A stretch of DNA of 64,000 bases, taken from positions 1 through 64,000 of the forward strand of contig JAEUSP010000065.1 in assembly GCA_016788565.1 (NCBI GenBank). The letters are read 5' to 3'. Shown here one piece after another: positions 39,215 to 47,931 of this stretch; within the stretch, counting starts at the first letter, position 1; each line of letters starts with the position of its first letter. The position numbers and the translations under genes are program-made. Origin of the DNA: Chlorobiota bacterium. Its GTDB lineage: Bacteria > Bacteroidota > Ignavibacteria > OLB7. A model generated the notes under the pieces. That model worked only from the letters and a program-made list of their open reading frames with translations, was not told where the DNA came from and made no database searches.

Positions 39215-40653
39215 ACCAGGACAGAAGCAACCAGCTTGACGATCTGTTCGCCCAGGCGAAGGATGTCCCTTTGCTGCCGTCGGAGGAGCGCGTCCACACG
39301 ATTGTCAACACAGGCAATGGAACGTCCGGCCGGCGGCTCCAAAAGCCAAACTCACGTTTTACAACCACACAAGGAACAACCATGACACTCACGATTTTTG
39401 GGCTGGCCGGACTGCTTGGCATCGGCGCGCTCTATCTGGGACCAACCGAGCAACCGGAACCGCAGCGGAACTCCATTGCTGGGGCGGCCACACAAACCGC
39501 CCCGCAAGCATTTCCCCAAAGCACTGCTTCCCCCAGCGTTGTGCCGCCATTGCTGATGGCAACGCCCGCCGCCGCGCCCCGCGATGGTGCAACAGACAAA
39601 CCAGCTGCTGCATTGAAGGAAGCTGGGGCGGATAGCGCAGCAAATCGGCAACGGGATGCGTTGGCGAACAAATTCGTTGAGCAGTTCGGCAAAACTCTAT
39701 CCGATTTTTGGCTGAACAAAATCAACGGCTACAAACGCCAGATTGATGCCATGCTTACCCCCGACGACCTTTCCCGACTGAACCGTTTGCGGGTGCGCTG
39801 GAGCTTGGCCAAAGGGGGGATTTCCACCATGCTTGGCGCAAGTGCCAGCGGGAACTCACTCTCCTTGAACTTTGGCATCAGCAACAAGGGGGCAAAGCAT
39901 GAAGAAGAGGAGCCGGAGAAGCAGGAGAAAGAAATGGAGGAGGGGGGAATGAAGGATATTGATCTAACGATGATGCTCCCCTTCATCCGCCAGATGATGT
40001 TGCAGGACACCAGCGAATCGGGGGTGGTGCTTGCTGGCGCGATTCGCTTATCGGATCAATACCGCCCGGGTCTTGATGAGCTTCGGGGGAACGTGATGCG
40101 GGACCTCTCGGAGTTTATTGACCTGATGGCCAACCAAGCTGCGTCCTTCGTGGAGCAACACAAAGGGGAACTGAGCAAAGAAGATCAGGTGAAGGTGGAA
40201 GATATCCGGGCGAAGATTAGCGAAGGGATTGGGGAGATTAAAAAACAAGAGAAGCTGCTGACAGCGATCTACGGAGCTATTCTTGAACCAGTGCTGATGC
40301 TCTACAACGGGTCGGACATCAGCGGGTTGATTTCCAGCGCCATCACCGAACCGGTTGCGGGGGTGAAGCTATCGGAAAACCAGACGCTGAAGCAGAGCAT
40401 CCCGAACCCAGCAACGGGGAACGTGGCAATCAACTACACCCTAACCGAGCCAAGCCAGCGGACGTTGCTGCGGGTGTTCGATGCTGCCGGAAACGTGGTT
40501 GCCACCAGCGACCAGGGAAGCCGCCCCGCCGGCGACCACACCGTTAATCTGGACGTGAGCAACTGGGGCAACGGAACCTACCTGTACCACCTAACCACTC
40601 AAACAAGCAACGGCGAACGGGTGTTCTCCAAAACCATGCAAGTGGTGAAGTAG
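39211..40653 (+). CDS. Putative membrane anti-sigma factor ending in a T9SS-type sorting domain
   Basis: This 480-residue protein starts at ATG 39211, overlapping the sigma gene by 4 nt; the same frame is open far upstream but only as a shadow of the sigma gene. Residues 1-55 are cytoplasmic-like (DDLFAQAKDVPLLPSEERV). One membrane helix lies at about 58-76 (LTIFGLAGLLGIGALYLG). A long extracytoplasmic region follows, with a helical stretch rich in charge and a core containing MLPFIRQMMLQDTSESG. The final about 85 residues look like a Por sorting module: QSIPNPATGNVAINYTLTEP, LLRVFDAAGNVVA, then NGTYLYHLTTQT. A sigma-coupled inner-membrane protein with such an end is unusual. A strong terminator follows. 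Confidence 0.75.
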   Translation: MNQDRSNQLDDLFAQAKDVPLLPSEERVHTIVNTGNGTSGRRLQKPNSRFTTTQGTTMTLTIFGLAGLLGIGALYLGPTEQPEPQRNSIAGAATQTAPQAFPQSTASPSVVPPLLMATPAAAPRDGATDKPAAALKEAGADSAANRQRDALANKFVEQFGKTLSDFWLNKINGYKRQIDAMLTPDDLSRLNRLRVRWSLAKGGISTMLGASASGNSLSLNFGISNKGAKHEEEEPEKQEKEMEEGGMKDIDLTMMLPFIRQMMLQDTSESGVVLAGAIRLSDQYRPGLDELRGNVMRDLSEFIDLMANQAASFVEQHKGELSKEDQVKVEDIRAKISEGIGEIKKQEKLLTAIYGAILEPVLMLYNGSDISGLISSAITEPVAGVKLSENQTLKQSIPNPATGNVAINYTLTEPSQRTLLRVFDAAGNVVATSDQGSRPAGDHTVNLDVSNWGNGTYLYHLTTQTSNGERVFSKTMQVVK

Positions 40654-40680
40654 AGTACTCTCCAAGAAGAGTCACAACAG

Positions 40681-40728
40681 AACAACGCGCTTGGCAGCTA
40701 TTCGGCTAACCAAGCGCGTTGTTTTTTT
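40681..40728. terminator. Terminator, probably bidirectional
   Basis: A 14-bp perfect stem (aacaacgcgcttgg / ccaagcgcgttgtt) with a 15-nt loop leads into a run of seven T. It lies 28 bp after the anti-sigma gene and 13 bp before the end of the convergent ATP-grasp gene, so it can serve both. Confidence 0.92.
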
Positions 40729-40740
40729 CAGGCGTTCCCT

Positions 40741-42294
40741 CTAAACGCTGGCGGCACTGGCCTCTTCATCAAGTATCTGGATTGCTTGGCGGTACATCGC
40801 CTCTGCTTCTTGCATGGAGTCAGCAACGGCGGTGAAGCCCATGCGCCCGCATTCGGGGAGCGCGGTCATCATGTGGCAGACAATGCCGGTTTGCCGCGAT
40901 TGATCGAAGTGCAATTTCCGCCGCACCAAAATATCGAACAGGTCGTCGGAAGTGAGCACCCGATATTTTTCTGATTCGATATGGTCGCTTGCCACAAAAA
41001 ACTTCCGTTGGCCGCTGGGTGCGGTGAACAGTGCGGTGTCGGGGTTGTAGGTCCCATCGGTGAGGAACTGAAGCGTTAGAAACGGGTGCGTTGTTCCCCC
41101 TTTGCGCAGGTTCAGCTCAATGGCATACGGCTCCCAGTCGGTCCCTTCGGAGCGCACCACCACAAAGTCAATCGCGAATCTTCCGATTACCCCTTCGCGC
41201 CCCAGCCGTTCGCCAACTTTTTTTGCCTCCTGCGAGATCAGCAATGCGTAGTCGGGGTTGGCTGGGAACATGCAGCCCAGATAGCTTTGCCCTTCTGGCC
41301 CGCCCAGCAGTTGGTCGTGGGTTGAAAGAAGCTCAACGTTCCCAAGCGGTGTCACCCGCATCTGCACGCTGGGGCTGCAGAATTGCTCCCCCATAATTCG
41401 TTCCTCCACAATCCCCCCTTGCTCCTGGAATCCACTGATGTAGCGGTCGTACCGCACCGCTGGCGAATCGAACTGCATGGCGTGAATCCGTTCGGTGATT
41501 GCCACCCGCTCCTGGTCGCTTCCGGGTGCGGGAAGGTTCTGCAGGTTCACCAGTGCGTTTCCAAAACCGCTTACGCCATCGTTCTGTTTCACAATCACTT
41601 GGCGCAGCCCCGGCTTGCGCCCCCGCATCCGCGCAATGGCGGAAATTAGTTCGTCAATGCTCCGCAAGTTCTCCTCACCAATCGGATGCGCTACCCCTTC
41701 CTCGGCAAAAATTTTGCGGCAGCCACTTTTGGTCCCCAGCGGAAAAAATTTGGGGTCGGCTCCATACATCGGAATCCCCAGCCGCAGCGATAGCTCCTTC
41801 TCGTCGTCGGTGGTGCTGAAGGGGACAAGGTGGGCGCGCTCGGTATCGGGGATTAAGTCGCGAATCTGCTGAAGTAATCGCGGGCGGGCCAATAATTTTT
41901 TTGTGAGCGGAGTGGTGGAAGCATCCAGCGGCGAGACCAAGAACAACCGCCGCCGGGCATGGCTTGCGATAACCCCGGGAAGCAGGCTTAGGTAGTAATC
42001 AACCACCGATGGATGAATTTCCTGCGAGGTGATATACACCACGCGGGCGCGCGGCTGCCGCAGCAAAAACAGCAGGAACAGAAATCGCTCCTCGTACGCC
42101 TGAAGCTCGCTCCCTTTCAGCGGAAGATCAACGGCAAACGACGGGACGATCACAATGGTTTGTTCATCCTGATTAAAATTTTGGATAGACTTCCACAGGG
42201 GGATCAGCTTTTGCTGAAGCTGGTCGAACGCTTGGTTTGCTGCGTCGCTGGGGTGGGCAATGCCCGGCTCTATTTCCTGAAGTTCGATGGACAT
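40741..42294 (-). CDS. ATP-grasp ligase, peptide ligase PGM1-related
   Basis: This 517-residue protein starts at ATG 42294 (MSIELQEIEPG); the open frame reaches 114 codons further but without coding character. The N-terminal half has Rossmann-like segments (TIVIVPSFAVDLPLKGSEL, ARVVYITSQEIHPSVVDYY). The ATP-grasp core follows: RQVIVKQNDGVSGFGNALVN, SVQMRVTPLGNVELLSTHDQ, RFAIDFVVVR and PYAIELNLRKGGTTHP. The last carries the metal-binding E-x-N. The C-terminal part resembles the PGM1 C-terminal domain. PGM1 ligases join an amino-acid-like starter to peptides in pheganomycin synthesis; here the substrate is unknown and no biosynthetic partners lie alongside. Confidence 0.8.
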   Translation of the reverse strand: MSIELQEIEPGIAHPSDAANQAFDQLQQKLIPLWKSIQNFNQDEQTIVIVPSFAVDLPLKGSELQAYEERFLFLLFLLRQPRARVVYITSQEIHPSVVDYYLSLLPGVIASHARRRLFLVSPLDASTTPLTKKLLARPRLLQQIRDLIPDTERAHLVPFSTTDDEKELSLRLGIPMYGADPKFFPLGTKSGCRKIFAEEGVAHPIGEENLRSIDELISAIARMRGRKPGLRQVIVKQNDGVSGFGNALVNLQNLPAPGSDQERVAITERIHAMQFDSPAVRYDRYISGFQEQGGIVEERIMGEQFCSPSVQMRVTPLGNVELLSTHDQLLGGPEGQSYLGCMFPANPDYALLISQEAKKVGERLGREGVIGRFAIDFVVVRSEGTDWEPYAIELNLRKGGTTHPFLTLQFLTDGTYNPDTALFTAPSGQRKFFVASDHIESEKYRVLTSDDLFDILVRRKLHFDQSRQTGIVCHMMTALPECGRMGFTAVADSMQEAEAMYRQAIQILDEEASAASV

Positions 42295-42404
42295 TTGTGT
42301 ATTGCTGCTGTGAAAGAAATCGGATGGAAGGCCAATGCGGCGATTGCACGCAATGGCCGAAAATATCCAGCAACACCACCGCCACAAAAAAATAGGGGAG
42401 GTTG

Positions 42405-43295
42405 TTACGCGCTGAAGTAGTTCATCCACCCCTTGATGGCCGCTGCCACCTGCTCCGGTTCTTCTTCCTGCGGGAAATGTCCGGCACTTTCCAGCCGGAT
42501 TATCTGGTTGTTGGGAAACCCCGCAGCAAACTTCTGCAGATATTCCGGGCGTGCAAACGTGTCCTTCATCCCCCAAATGAGAAGCGTGGGAAGTTGTGCC
42601 AGAACGCCCCGGCGTTCCCACAAGATCTGGAACCACTCTTGGTCGTTCAGCAGCGACCGTGCAAAGGCTAACGCACCTTCCCGTTCCCCGGCATTGCCAA
42701 ACGGTGCGGTGAAATGGCGATGAATCTGGCGGCTAAGTTTGGAACGGTCGCCAAATGATTTCGGGAGAAGAACCCGCGGTGAAAAATTCAGCCGACGGTA
42801 GAGAAAGGGGAGCAAGGGGCTGCGGAGAATTTTGCTGAATCGTTGGTATTCGGGGTCATCGGCACTGCTCCACAGCCAACTATTCATCACCACAAGCCGG
42901 CGGATCAGCGTGGGGTTCTGTAGTGCCCATGCCATCGCAATTGGGCCGCCAAAATCGTGCATCACTGGGGTGATATTCTTCAGCTTTAGATGTTCCACAA
43001 GCTGCCCCAACGTTGCGGCGTGGTTCGCGGTGGAGTAGTTGTAGCTGGCGGGTTTGTCCGACAACCCAAACCCGATGTGATCCAACGCCACGCAGCGGAA
43101 ATCGCGCGATAACTTCGTGATGACCTTGCGGAAATCAAACGACCACGAAGGGGTTCCGTGAACGAAGAGAAGTGTGGCGGCTGATGCGTCATCAGGCCCT
43201 TCATCAATGTAATGAAGCTGGTGCCCGGCAACGGTTAGATAGTGCGATTGAAATGGATACTGGCGTTGGTCAAGCCATGATGGATGCTGGTTCAT
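42405..43295 (-). CDS. Alpha/beta-hydrolase with Asp nucleophile (haloalkane dehalogenase-like)
   Basis: This 296-residue cytoplasmic enzyme has the oxyanion region FVHGTPSWSFDFR. The nucleophile elbow has Asp in place of Ser (VMHDFGGPIA, Asp114). The acid candidate is Asp245 in WGMKDTF, and the general base His273 in AGHFPQEEEP. An Asp nucleophile is the mark of haloalkane dehalogenases and epoxide hydrolases. The tryptophan that normally follows the nucleophile and binds halide in dehalogenases is Phe115 here, and the first-loop Asn is Thr, so the true activity is uncertain. It lies 110 bp upstream of the ATP-grasp gene on the same strand. Confidence 0.82.
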   Translation of the reverse strand: MNQHPSWLDQRQYPFQSHYLTVAGHQLHYIDEGPDDASAATLLFVHGTPSWSFDFRKVITKLSRDFRCVALDHIGFGLSDKPASYNYSTANHAATLGQLVEHLKLKNITPVMHDFGGPIAMAWALQNPTLIRRLVVMNSWLWSSADDPEYQRFSKILRSPLLPFLYRRLNFSPRVLLPKSFGDRSKLSRQIHRHFTAPFGNAGEREGALAFARSLLNDQEWFQILWERRGVLAQLPTLLIWGMKDTFARPEYLQKFAAGFPNNQIIRLESAGHFPQEEEPEQVAAAIKGWMNYFSA

Positions 43296-43400
43296 TCTGT
43301 TGCTGCGTGTTGGTGGTTCGGTGTTGCTTCTCGGTTCTCACGATGCAAACCTACGCGCCTTTCCGCGCGAAATTCTTGGTATAAACCAACATCACGGCTT

Positions 43401-43970
43401 CTACATTTTCACGCTGTTGAACAGCTTGCTGAAGTTGGTGGGATTGATGTTCAGATAGGCCGCCAGATACTTGTGCGGGACAAGCTCCAAAAGGTGCGGG
43501 CTGCGCCGTGCGAACACAAGGAACCGCTCCTTGATGCTAAGCGATTGCAGCTCAAAATGCCGTTGAATCATCCCGGCCAGCACTGCTTCGGTCATTTTTC
43601 GGAACAGTCGTTCAATCTGGCAAGAACGGTTGAACAGGTCATTGAGTGCGGGGAACGGGAGGCTGAGTACCGTGGTGTCCGTAAGGGCTTGCAGGGTGAA
43701 CCGTGAAGGGGTTTGAGTAAGGAACGAATCAGGGATGCCGCTAAATCCGGGGGGATAGGTGAACGCCATCACGTGCAGCCGTTGGCCATGTTCGGCAAAC
43801 GACATCTGCACGCCCTCCAGCACCAACAGCAAATCCCGCTGAACCTCACCTTCGGCGGTGATGACTTGGCCGCGTTCGTACTGCCGCTTGGTGCAGCTAT
43901 CTAGCAGCAACTGATAGTCGGCTTGGGTGATCGGGTGAAATTGTTGGAAGAACGTGAGATAGTTCATCAT
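43401..43970 (-). CDS. Crp/Fnr-family cyclic-nucleotide-binding regulator
   Basis: This 189-residue protein has a cNMP-binding beta-roll (about 10-110: YERGQVITAEGEVQRDLLLV, FSGIPDSFLTQTPSRFTLQAL) and the connecting C helix. A C-terminal helical domain contains LSIKERFLVFARRSPHLLEL, then VPHKYLAAYLNINPTNFSKL, a helix-turn-helix of the kind found in Bacteroidota Crp-like proteins that have an SxxRIR-like variant. It lies just upstream of the hydrolase gene on the same strand (106-bp gap) and divergent from dnaX. It may regulate its neighbours. Confidence 0.85.
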   Translation of the reverse strand: MMNYLTFFQQFHPITQADYQLLLDSCTKRQYERGQVITAEGEVQRDLLLVLEGVQMSFAEHGQRLHVMAFTYPPGFSGIPDSFLTQTPSRFTLQALTDTTVLSLPFPALNDLFNRSCQIERLFRKMTEAVLAGMIQRHFELQSLSIKERFLVFARRSPHLLELVPHKYLAAYLNINPTNFSKLFNSVKM

Positions 43971-44099
43971 GCGGGTTCCCTCACTCGTTTATGAATGGGC
44001 AGATAGGCCAACAGTGCTGCGGCAAGTATAAGGCTACGGCTTGGCTGGCGGTGCAATCTTCGTAACTTCAGCCAAGCAATACTTGATCGCCGAACAACC

Positions 44100-46070
44100 A
44101 TGAGCCAGCAGCAAGAATACCAAGTTACCGCCCGCAAGTGGCGGCCCGCCGAGTTTGATTCGGTGGTGGGCCAGGAGCACGTTACGCAAACGCTTCGCAA
44201 CGCCATTCGCAATCGGCGGATGCACCATGCGTATCTGTTTTGCGGCCCGCGTGGCGTTGGCAAAACCACAACGGCGCGCATCCTTGCCAAATCGCTGAAC
44301 TGCTTGAACCCCGGGGAAGATGCCGAGCCATGCAATGCTTGCGAGTCGTGCCAGCAGATCACCAGTGGCCGCTCGATGGACGTGGTGGAGATTGACGGCG
44401 CAAGCAACAACTCCGTAGATGACATCCGCAAACTGCGCGACAACGCCAAGTATCCGCCGGTTTCCGGCCACTACAAGCTCTACATCATTGACGAGGTTCA
44501 CATGCTCTCCACCAGTGCCTTCAATGCACTGTTGAAGACGCTGGAGGAACCGCCGAAGCATCTAATTTTTGTGTTTGCCACCACCGAGCCACACAAAGTT
44601 CCGGCAACCATCCTTTCCCGCTGCCAGCGGTTCGATTTCCGGCGGATGCAAATCCCCGACATCGTTGGGCGGCTGCGCTACATTGCCGAACAGGAGAAGA
44701 TGGAGGTTGATGATGATGCGCTGGTAGTGGTGGCCCGCAAAGCTGATGGATCAATGCGCGATGCCCAGTCCATTTTCGACCAAGTAACGGCATTTTGTGG
44801 AACCACGATCACCTACCACCAAGCCAACGACGCGCTAAATCTTATTGACCAAGATTTTCTGTTCCGCGTCACCGATATGATGCGCGCACAGGACACTGCC
44901 GAGGCGTTCGCGATTGTTGAGCATCTGATGCGGGTGGGGTATGACCCGCAGGAGTTTTTGATTAGCCTTGCCGAGCATCTTCGCAACTATCTAACGGTTA
45001 TCACCGCTGGCTCCACGCGGTTGATTGAAGCAGCAAAAATGCACATTGACCGCTACGCTTCGGAAGCCCGCAACATGGAACAGGGGGACGCTATCCGGGC
45101 ATTGCACTTGGTGCTGGCAGCGCAGCAAGCAATCCGCACCGCACCGCAGCCGCGGCTGCGATTGGAGCTTGCACTTGTTCAACTTGCGGTGATGGACTCC
45201 ACCGTTAATCTAACCCAGCTGTTGGAGAAGATTGACCGAATGCCAGAGAATCCAGGTGGCGGAAATAATGGAGGGGGAAGTAGCGGGTTGGCAGCCCAAG
45301 TAAGAACCGGAATGACAGTAACTGCAGAACCAAACAAAGGGTACTCCACTGCCGCCCCCCCAGCCACCAGCAATGGAAACAGCCAATACAGCAGCGATGG
45401 AAGCCGCTCCCAAGCTGGGACAGAAACTGAGAAGAAGGGAGATCAAGCAACATCACTAACAAGTCAGCTGTCGGTCGTGGCCCCTTCGCTTGCGGCATCA
45501 CGGGACCTTGCTGCGTTCCCAACTGCTGCGCCTGCATCGGCACGAACCCAGCAGCGGATCTACACCAGCGATCCAGACATTCCCAAGCTGCCGCAGCAAG
45601 GGGGGGGGATTGGGGCTTCGCTACTGGGCGGCGGCGGGCTGGCAATGGCGGTAGGTGGGATGGTGGCAGAGTCGGTTGCCAGTATCGCCGTCAGCGCGCA
45701 ATCTATCCCGCAGCACGTTCCGCAGTTCGCTGAAGTACAGCATCGTTGGCAAGAGTTTGTGCAGACCGCCTGCCACGATAAAAAATATCTTGCCACCACC
45801 TTGATGTCGGCACAGCCCTTCGAGATGGTTGGCGCAACACTCCGCATCTGCGTTGCCGAGGAAAACCAAGCAACGGTGCTGAACCGCTCGCGCGAGGTGC
45901 TGAACCAAAAGCTTGGTGAATTTTTCCAAGGGGGGTTGCAAGTGGAAAGTATTGTTGGCGTGGCACCCCAGCCGCTGCAAAGCAATGCCTTCAGCAACAC
46001 AACAACGGTGACTCACCATCATCCCTTCCTAACCGCGTTAGCCGAAAAGTTAGCAGCCACCCCCTTGTGA
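44100..46070 (+). CDS. dnaX: DNA polymerase III subunit gamma/tau
   Basis: This 656-residue AAA+ clamp-loader subunit shows the Walker A FCGPRGVGKTTTARILAKSL, the zinc module CNACESCQQITSG, the Walker B-like IIDEVHMLS and sensor sequences FATTEPHKVPATILSRCQRF. The clamp-loader collar follows (about 220-370). A low-complexity Gly/Ser/Pro/Ala linker (about 380-520) precedes a tau-like C-terminal domain that begins near HRWQEFVQTACHDKKYL and binds DnaB or alpha. It is monocistronic, ends in a strong terminator and precedes the dcw cluster. Confidence 0.96.
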   Translation: MSQQQEYQVTARKWRPAEFDSVVGQEHVTQTLRNAIRNRRMHHAYLFCGPRGVGKTTTARILAKSLNCLNPGEDAEPCNACESCQQITSGRSMDVVEIDGASNNSVDDIRKLRDNAKYPPVSGHYKLYIIDEVHMLSTSAFNALLKTLEEPPKHLIFVFATTEPHKVPATILSRCQRFDFRRMQIPDIVGRLRYIAEQEKMEVDDDALVVVARKADGSMRDAQSIFDQVTAFCGTTITYHQANDALNLIDQDFLFRVTDMMRAQDTAEAFAIVEHLMRVGYDPQEFLISLAEHLRNYLTVITAGSTRLIEAAKMHIDRYASEARNMEQGDAIRALHLVLAAQQAIRTAPQPRLRLELALVQLAVMDSTVNLTQLLEKIDRMPENPGGGNNGGGSSGLAAQVRTGMTVTAEPNKGYSTAAPPATSNGNSQYSSDGSRSQAGTETEKKGDQATSLTSQLSVVAPSLAASRDLAAFPTAAPASARTQQRIYTSDPDIPKLPQQGGGIGASLLGGGGLAMAVGGMVAESVASIAVSAQSIPQHVPQFAEVQHRWQEFVQTACHDKKYLATTLMSAQPFEMVGATLRICVAEENQATVLNRSREVLNQKLGEFFQGGLQVESIVGVAPQPLQSNAFSNTTTVTHHHPFLTALAEKLAATPL

Positions 46071-46271
46071 AAGTGATGCCGAGAGAGCTACCGCTTAGAG
46101 CTACCGCTTCCTGGAACCCAGATAGCCAATAATCCCTCACGTTTCCCCCTATTTCCCCACAATTGTCCCGTGAAACACCACAAACACGCTGCACTGGTAT
46201 TTTTTTCAGTATGACTTTTTTGAAACGGTAAACGGCACATAACGCACATTCATTCTGATTGCGGAAAGAAG

Positions 46272-46335
46272 AAAACCGCGAAATCAGCCAAAAAACAGCC
46301 GTCTGGCGATTTTGGTCTGATTTCGCGGTTTTTGC
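46272..46335 (+). terminator. Rho-independent terminator between dnaX and mraZ
   Basis: An outer 16-bp perfect stem (aaaaccgcgaaatcag / ctgatttcgcggtttt) continues into an inner 6-bp stem (ccaaaa / ttttgg), followed by tttgc. This isolates dcw transcription from dnaX. The rest of the 368-bp gap holds the dcw promoter region. Confidence 0.85.
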
Positions 46336-46388
46336 TTGCTATGGCTTGGCAGGTGCATAAGGGCAAAACCTAACTTGCGGGCGTTCGG

Positions 46389-46413
46389 TGGGGAAAAGTG
46401 GGGAATGTTGGAG
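46389..46413 (+). promoter_or_regulatory. MraZ operator (three direct repeats)
   Basis: TGGGG (46389-46393), TGGGG (46399-46403) and TGGAG (46409-46413) repeat with a regular 10-bp period, 26 bp before the mraZ start. Direct TGGG-type boxes spaced by 5 nt upstream of mraZ are the known binding sites of MraZ, which represses its own cluster in E. coli and acts on it in other bacteria. Confidence 0.8.
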
Positions 46414-46438
46414 CATCAGAACAGGTTTTGCACTGGCA

Positions 46439-46897
46439 ATGTCGTTTTTCAAAGGGAGTGAGCTTTATTCGGTGGACGCAAAGGGGCGCGTTAGCCTGCC
46501 GGCCAAGATGCGGAAGAATCTTGCGCCAGAGGCGAACGACACCTTTGTTGTCACCCGTGGCCCCGACGACGAGCCGTGTATCTACGCCTATCCTTTAGAT
46601 GAATGGCGGAAGTTCGAGGAGAGCCTGAAAGCTCTAAATCAGTTCCAGGAACGGGATCGCTTCTTTGTGCGAACCCTACTGCTTTGGGCCGATGAGATCA
46701 CACTGGATAACCAAGCGCGAATCTCAATCCCGAAAGGCTTGGTTGATTTCACTGGCATTGATAAAACCGCGCTCATCATTGGCGCGATTGACCACGTTGA
46801 AATCTGGAAGCCAGAGACCTTTGACAATTATCTGAACGGACGCACCGAATCCTACGCCAACGTCGCGCAATCGGTGATGGGATTGCGGGGGGCGTAA
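46439..46897 (+). CDS. mraZ: Transcriptional regulator MraZ
   Basis: This 152-residue protein starts at ATG 46439 (MSFFKGSELY); the longer open frame would include the operator. It has two AbrB/MraZ swapped-hairpin domains: YSVDAKGRVSLPAKMRKNL and the second LDNQARISIPKGLVDFTGID. It forms a ring-shaped oligomer that binds the TGGG repeats upstream. Its stop codon overlaps the rsmH start (TAATG). Confidence 0.95.
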   Translation: MSFFKGSELYSVDAKGRVSLPAKMRKNLAPEANDTFVVTRGPDDEPCIYAYPLDEWRKFEESLKALNQFQERDRFFVRTLLLWADEITLDNQARISIPKGLVDFTGIDKTALIIGAIDHVEIWKPETFDNYLNGRTESYANVAQSVMGLRGA

Positions 46898-47886
46898 TGG
46901 AGCAATCCACAACGTTGCCAGCCGGCGAAGCCTACCACATCCCCGTGATGTTTCAGCTGACGATTCAGATTCTGGTTGGCAATCCACACGGCACATTTGT
47001 GGACGGCACGTTGGGCGGTGGGGGGCACACCGCAGGCATTCTGGAATCGTTGGAATCGGGTGGCCGCGTTTTTGCCTTCGATGCCGATCCGGGGGCAATC
47101 GCTAACGCAGCCAAGCGGTTCGCAGCAGTTCCATCTGGGCGGCTGGTTGTTCGGCAAGCATACTTCAGCGAGGCTTGCGAAATGCTGAGCAACGAGCAAG
47201 TGACGATAGATGGAGTGTTGCTTGATTTGGGGGTTTCCAGCCGCCAGCTTGACAGCGACCAAATCGGCCTTAGCTACCGCCAAACAATGCCGCTGGATAT
47301 GCGATTCCGCCCCAGCCACAACCGGCGGTCGGCGCGTGAGGTTGTCAACGAAGATTCCGCAGAAGCAATCGCTTCGCTGCTGCGCCAGTTTGGCGAGGAA
47401 CCTGCCGCTTGGACAATTGCCCAAGCAATCGCCCGCCAGCGCAGGGGCGCGGCAATCCAAACAACAACCGATCTGCGCAACGTGATCGCTTCGGTGATAC
47501 CGGAGCGGTTCATCATCAAAACTTTGTCGCGGGTGTTCCAAGCGCTTCGCATTGCAGTGAACGATGAGCTTGGTGAGCTTCGGGTGGCACTGGAGCAATA
47601 CACCGGATTGCTGAACGAAGGGGGACGCTTTGCCGTGCTGACCTATCACTCGCTGGAAGACCGCATTGTGAAAGATGCCTTCCGCCACGAAGAGCGCGAC
47701 TGCATCTGCCCGCCGGAACTGCCGGTCTGCCGCTGCGCCAAGCAGCAACGCCTGCGCCTGCTGACGCGCAAGCCCGCAGTGCCGGACGCAACCGAAATCC
47801 AGCAGAACCCCCGCGCACGCAGCGCAAAACTTCGCGTGGCAGAACGGGTGATAGACCCGAGAGAAGGAAGAGGAAACGCCAACTGA
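46897..47886 (+). CDS. rsmH: 16S rRNA (cytosine1402-N4)-methyltransferase RsmH
   Basis: This 329-residue SAM-dependent enzyme methylates C1402 in the ribosomal P site. The SAM site begins FVDGTLGGGGHTAGIL, followed by VFAFDADPGAI and DGVLLDLGVSSRQLD. The characteristic inserted helical domain (SAREVVNEDSAEAIASLLRQ) precedes FQALRIAVNDELGEL and TYHSLEDRIVKDAF. The C-terminus carries a conserved CICPPELPVCRC segment. It is translationally coupled to mraZ. Confidence 0.96.
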   Translation: MEQSTTLPAGEAYHIPVMFQLTIQILVGNPHGTFVDGTLGGGGHTAGILESLESGGRVFAFDADPGAIANAAKRFAAVPSGRLVVRQAYFSEACEMLSNEQVTIDGVLLDLGVSSRQLDSDQIGLSYRQTMPLDMRFRPSHNRRSAREVVNEDSAEAIASLLRQFGEEPAAWTIAQAIARQRRGAAIQTTTDLRNVIASVIPERFIIKTLSRVFQALRIAVNDELGELRVALEQYTGLLNEGGRFAVLTYHSLEDRIVKDAFRHEERDCICPPELPVCRCAKQQRLRLLTRKPAVPDATEIQQNPRARSAKLRVAERVIDPREGRGNAN

Positions 47887-47931
47887 TTGAAGTCAAAAAA
47901 AATCAACAGAACAGAGTCAACAGCCAACACA

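Noticed and set aside
45770-45800. Run of six A in dnaX as a programmed frameshift site for a gamma form
   Set aside because: The run lies in the C-terminal tau-like domain and lacks a slippery heptamer with a following stem-loop like that of E. coli.
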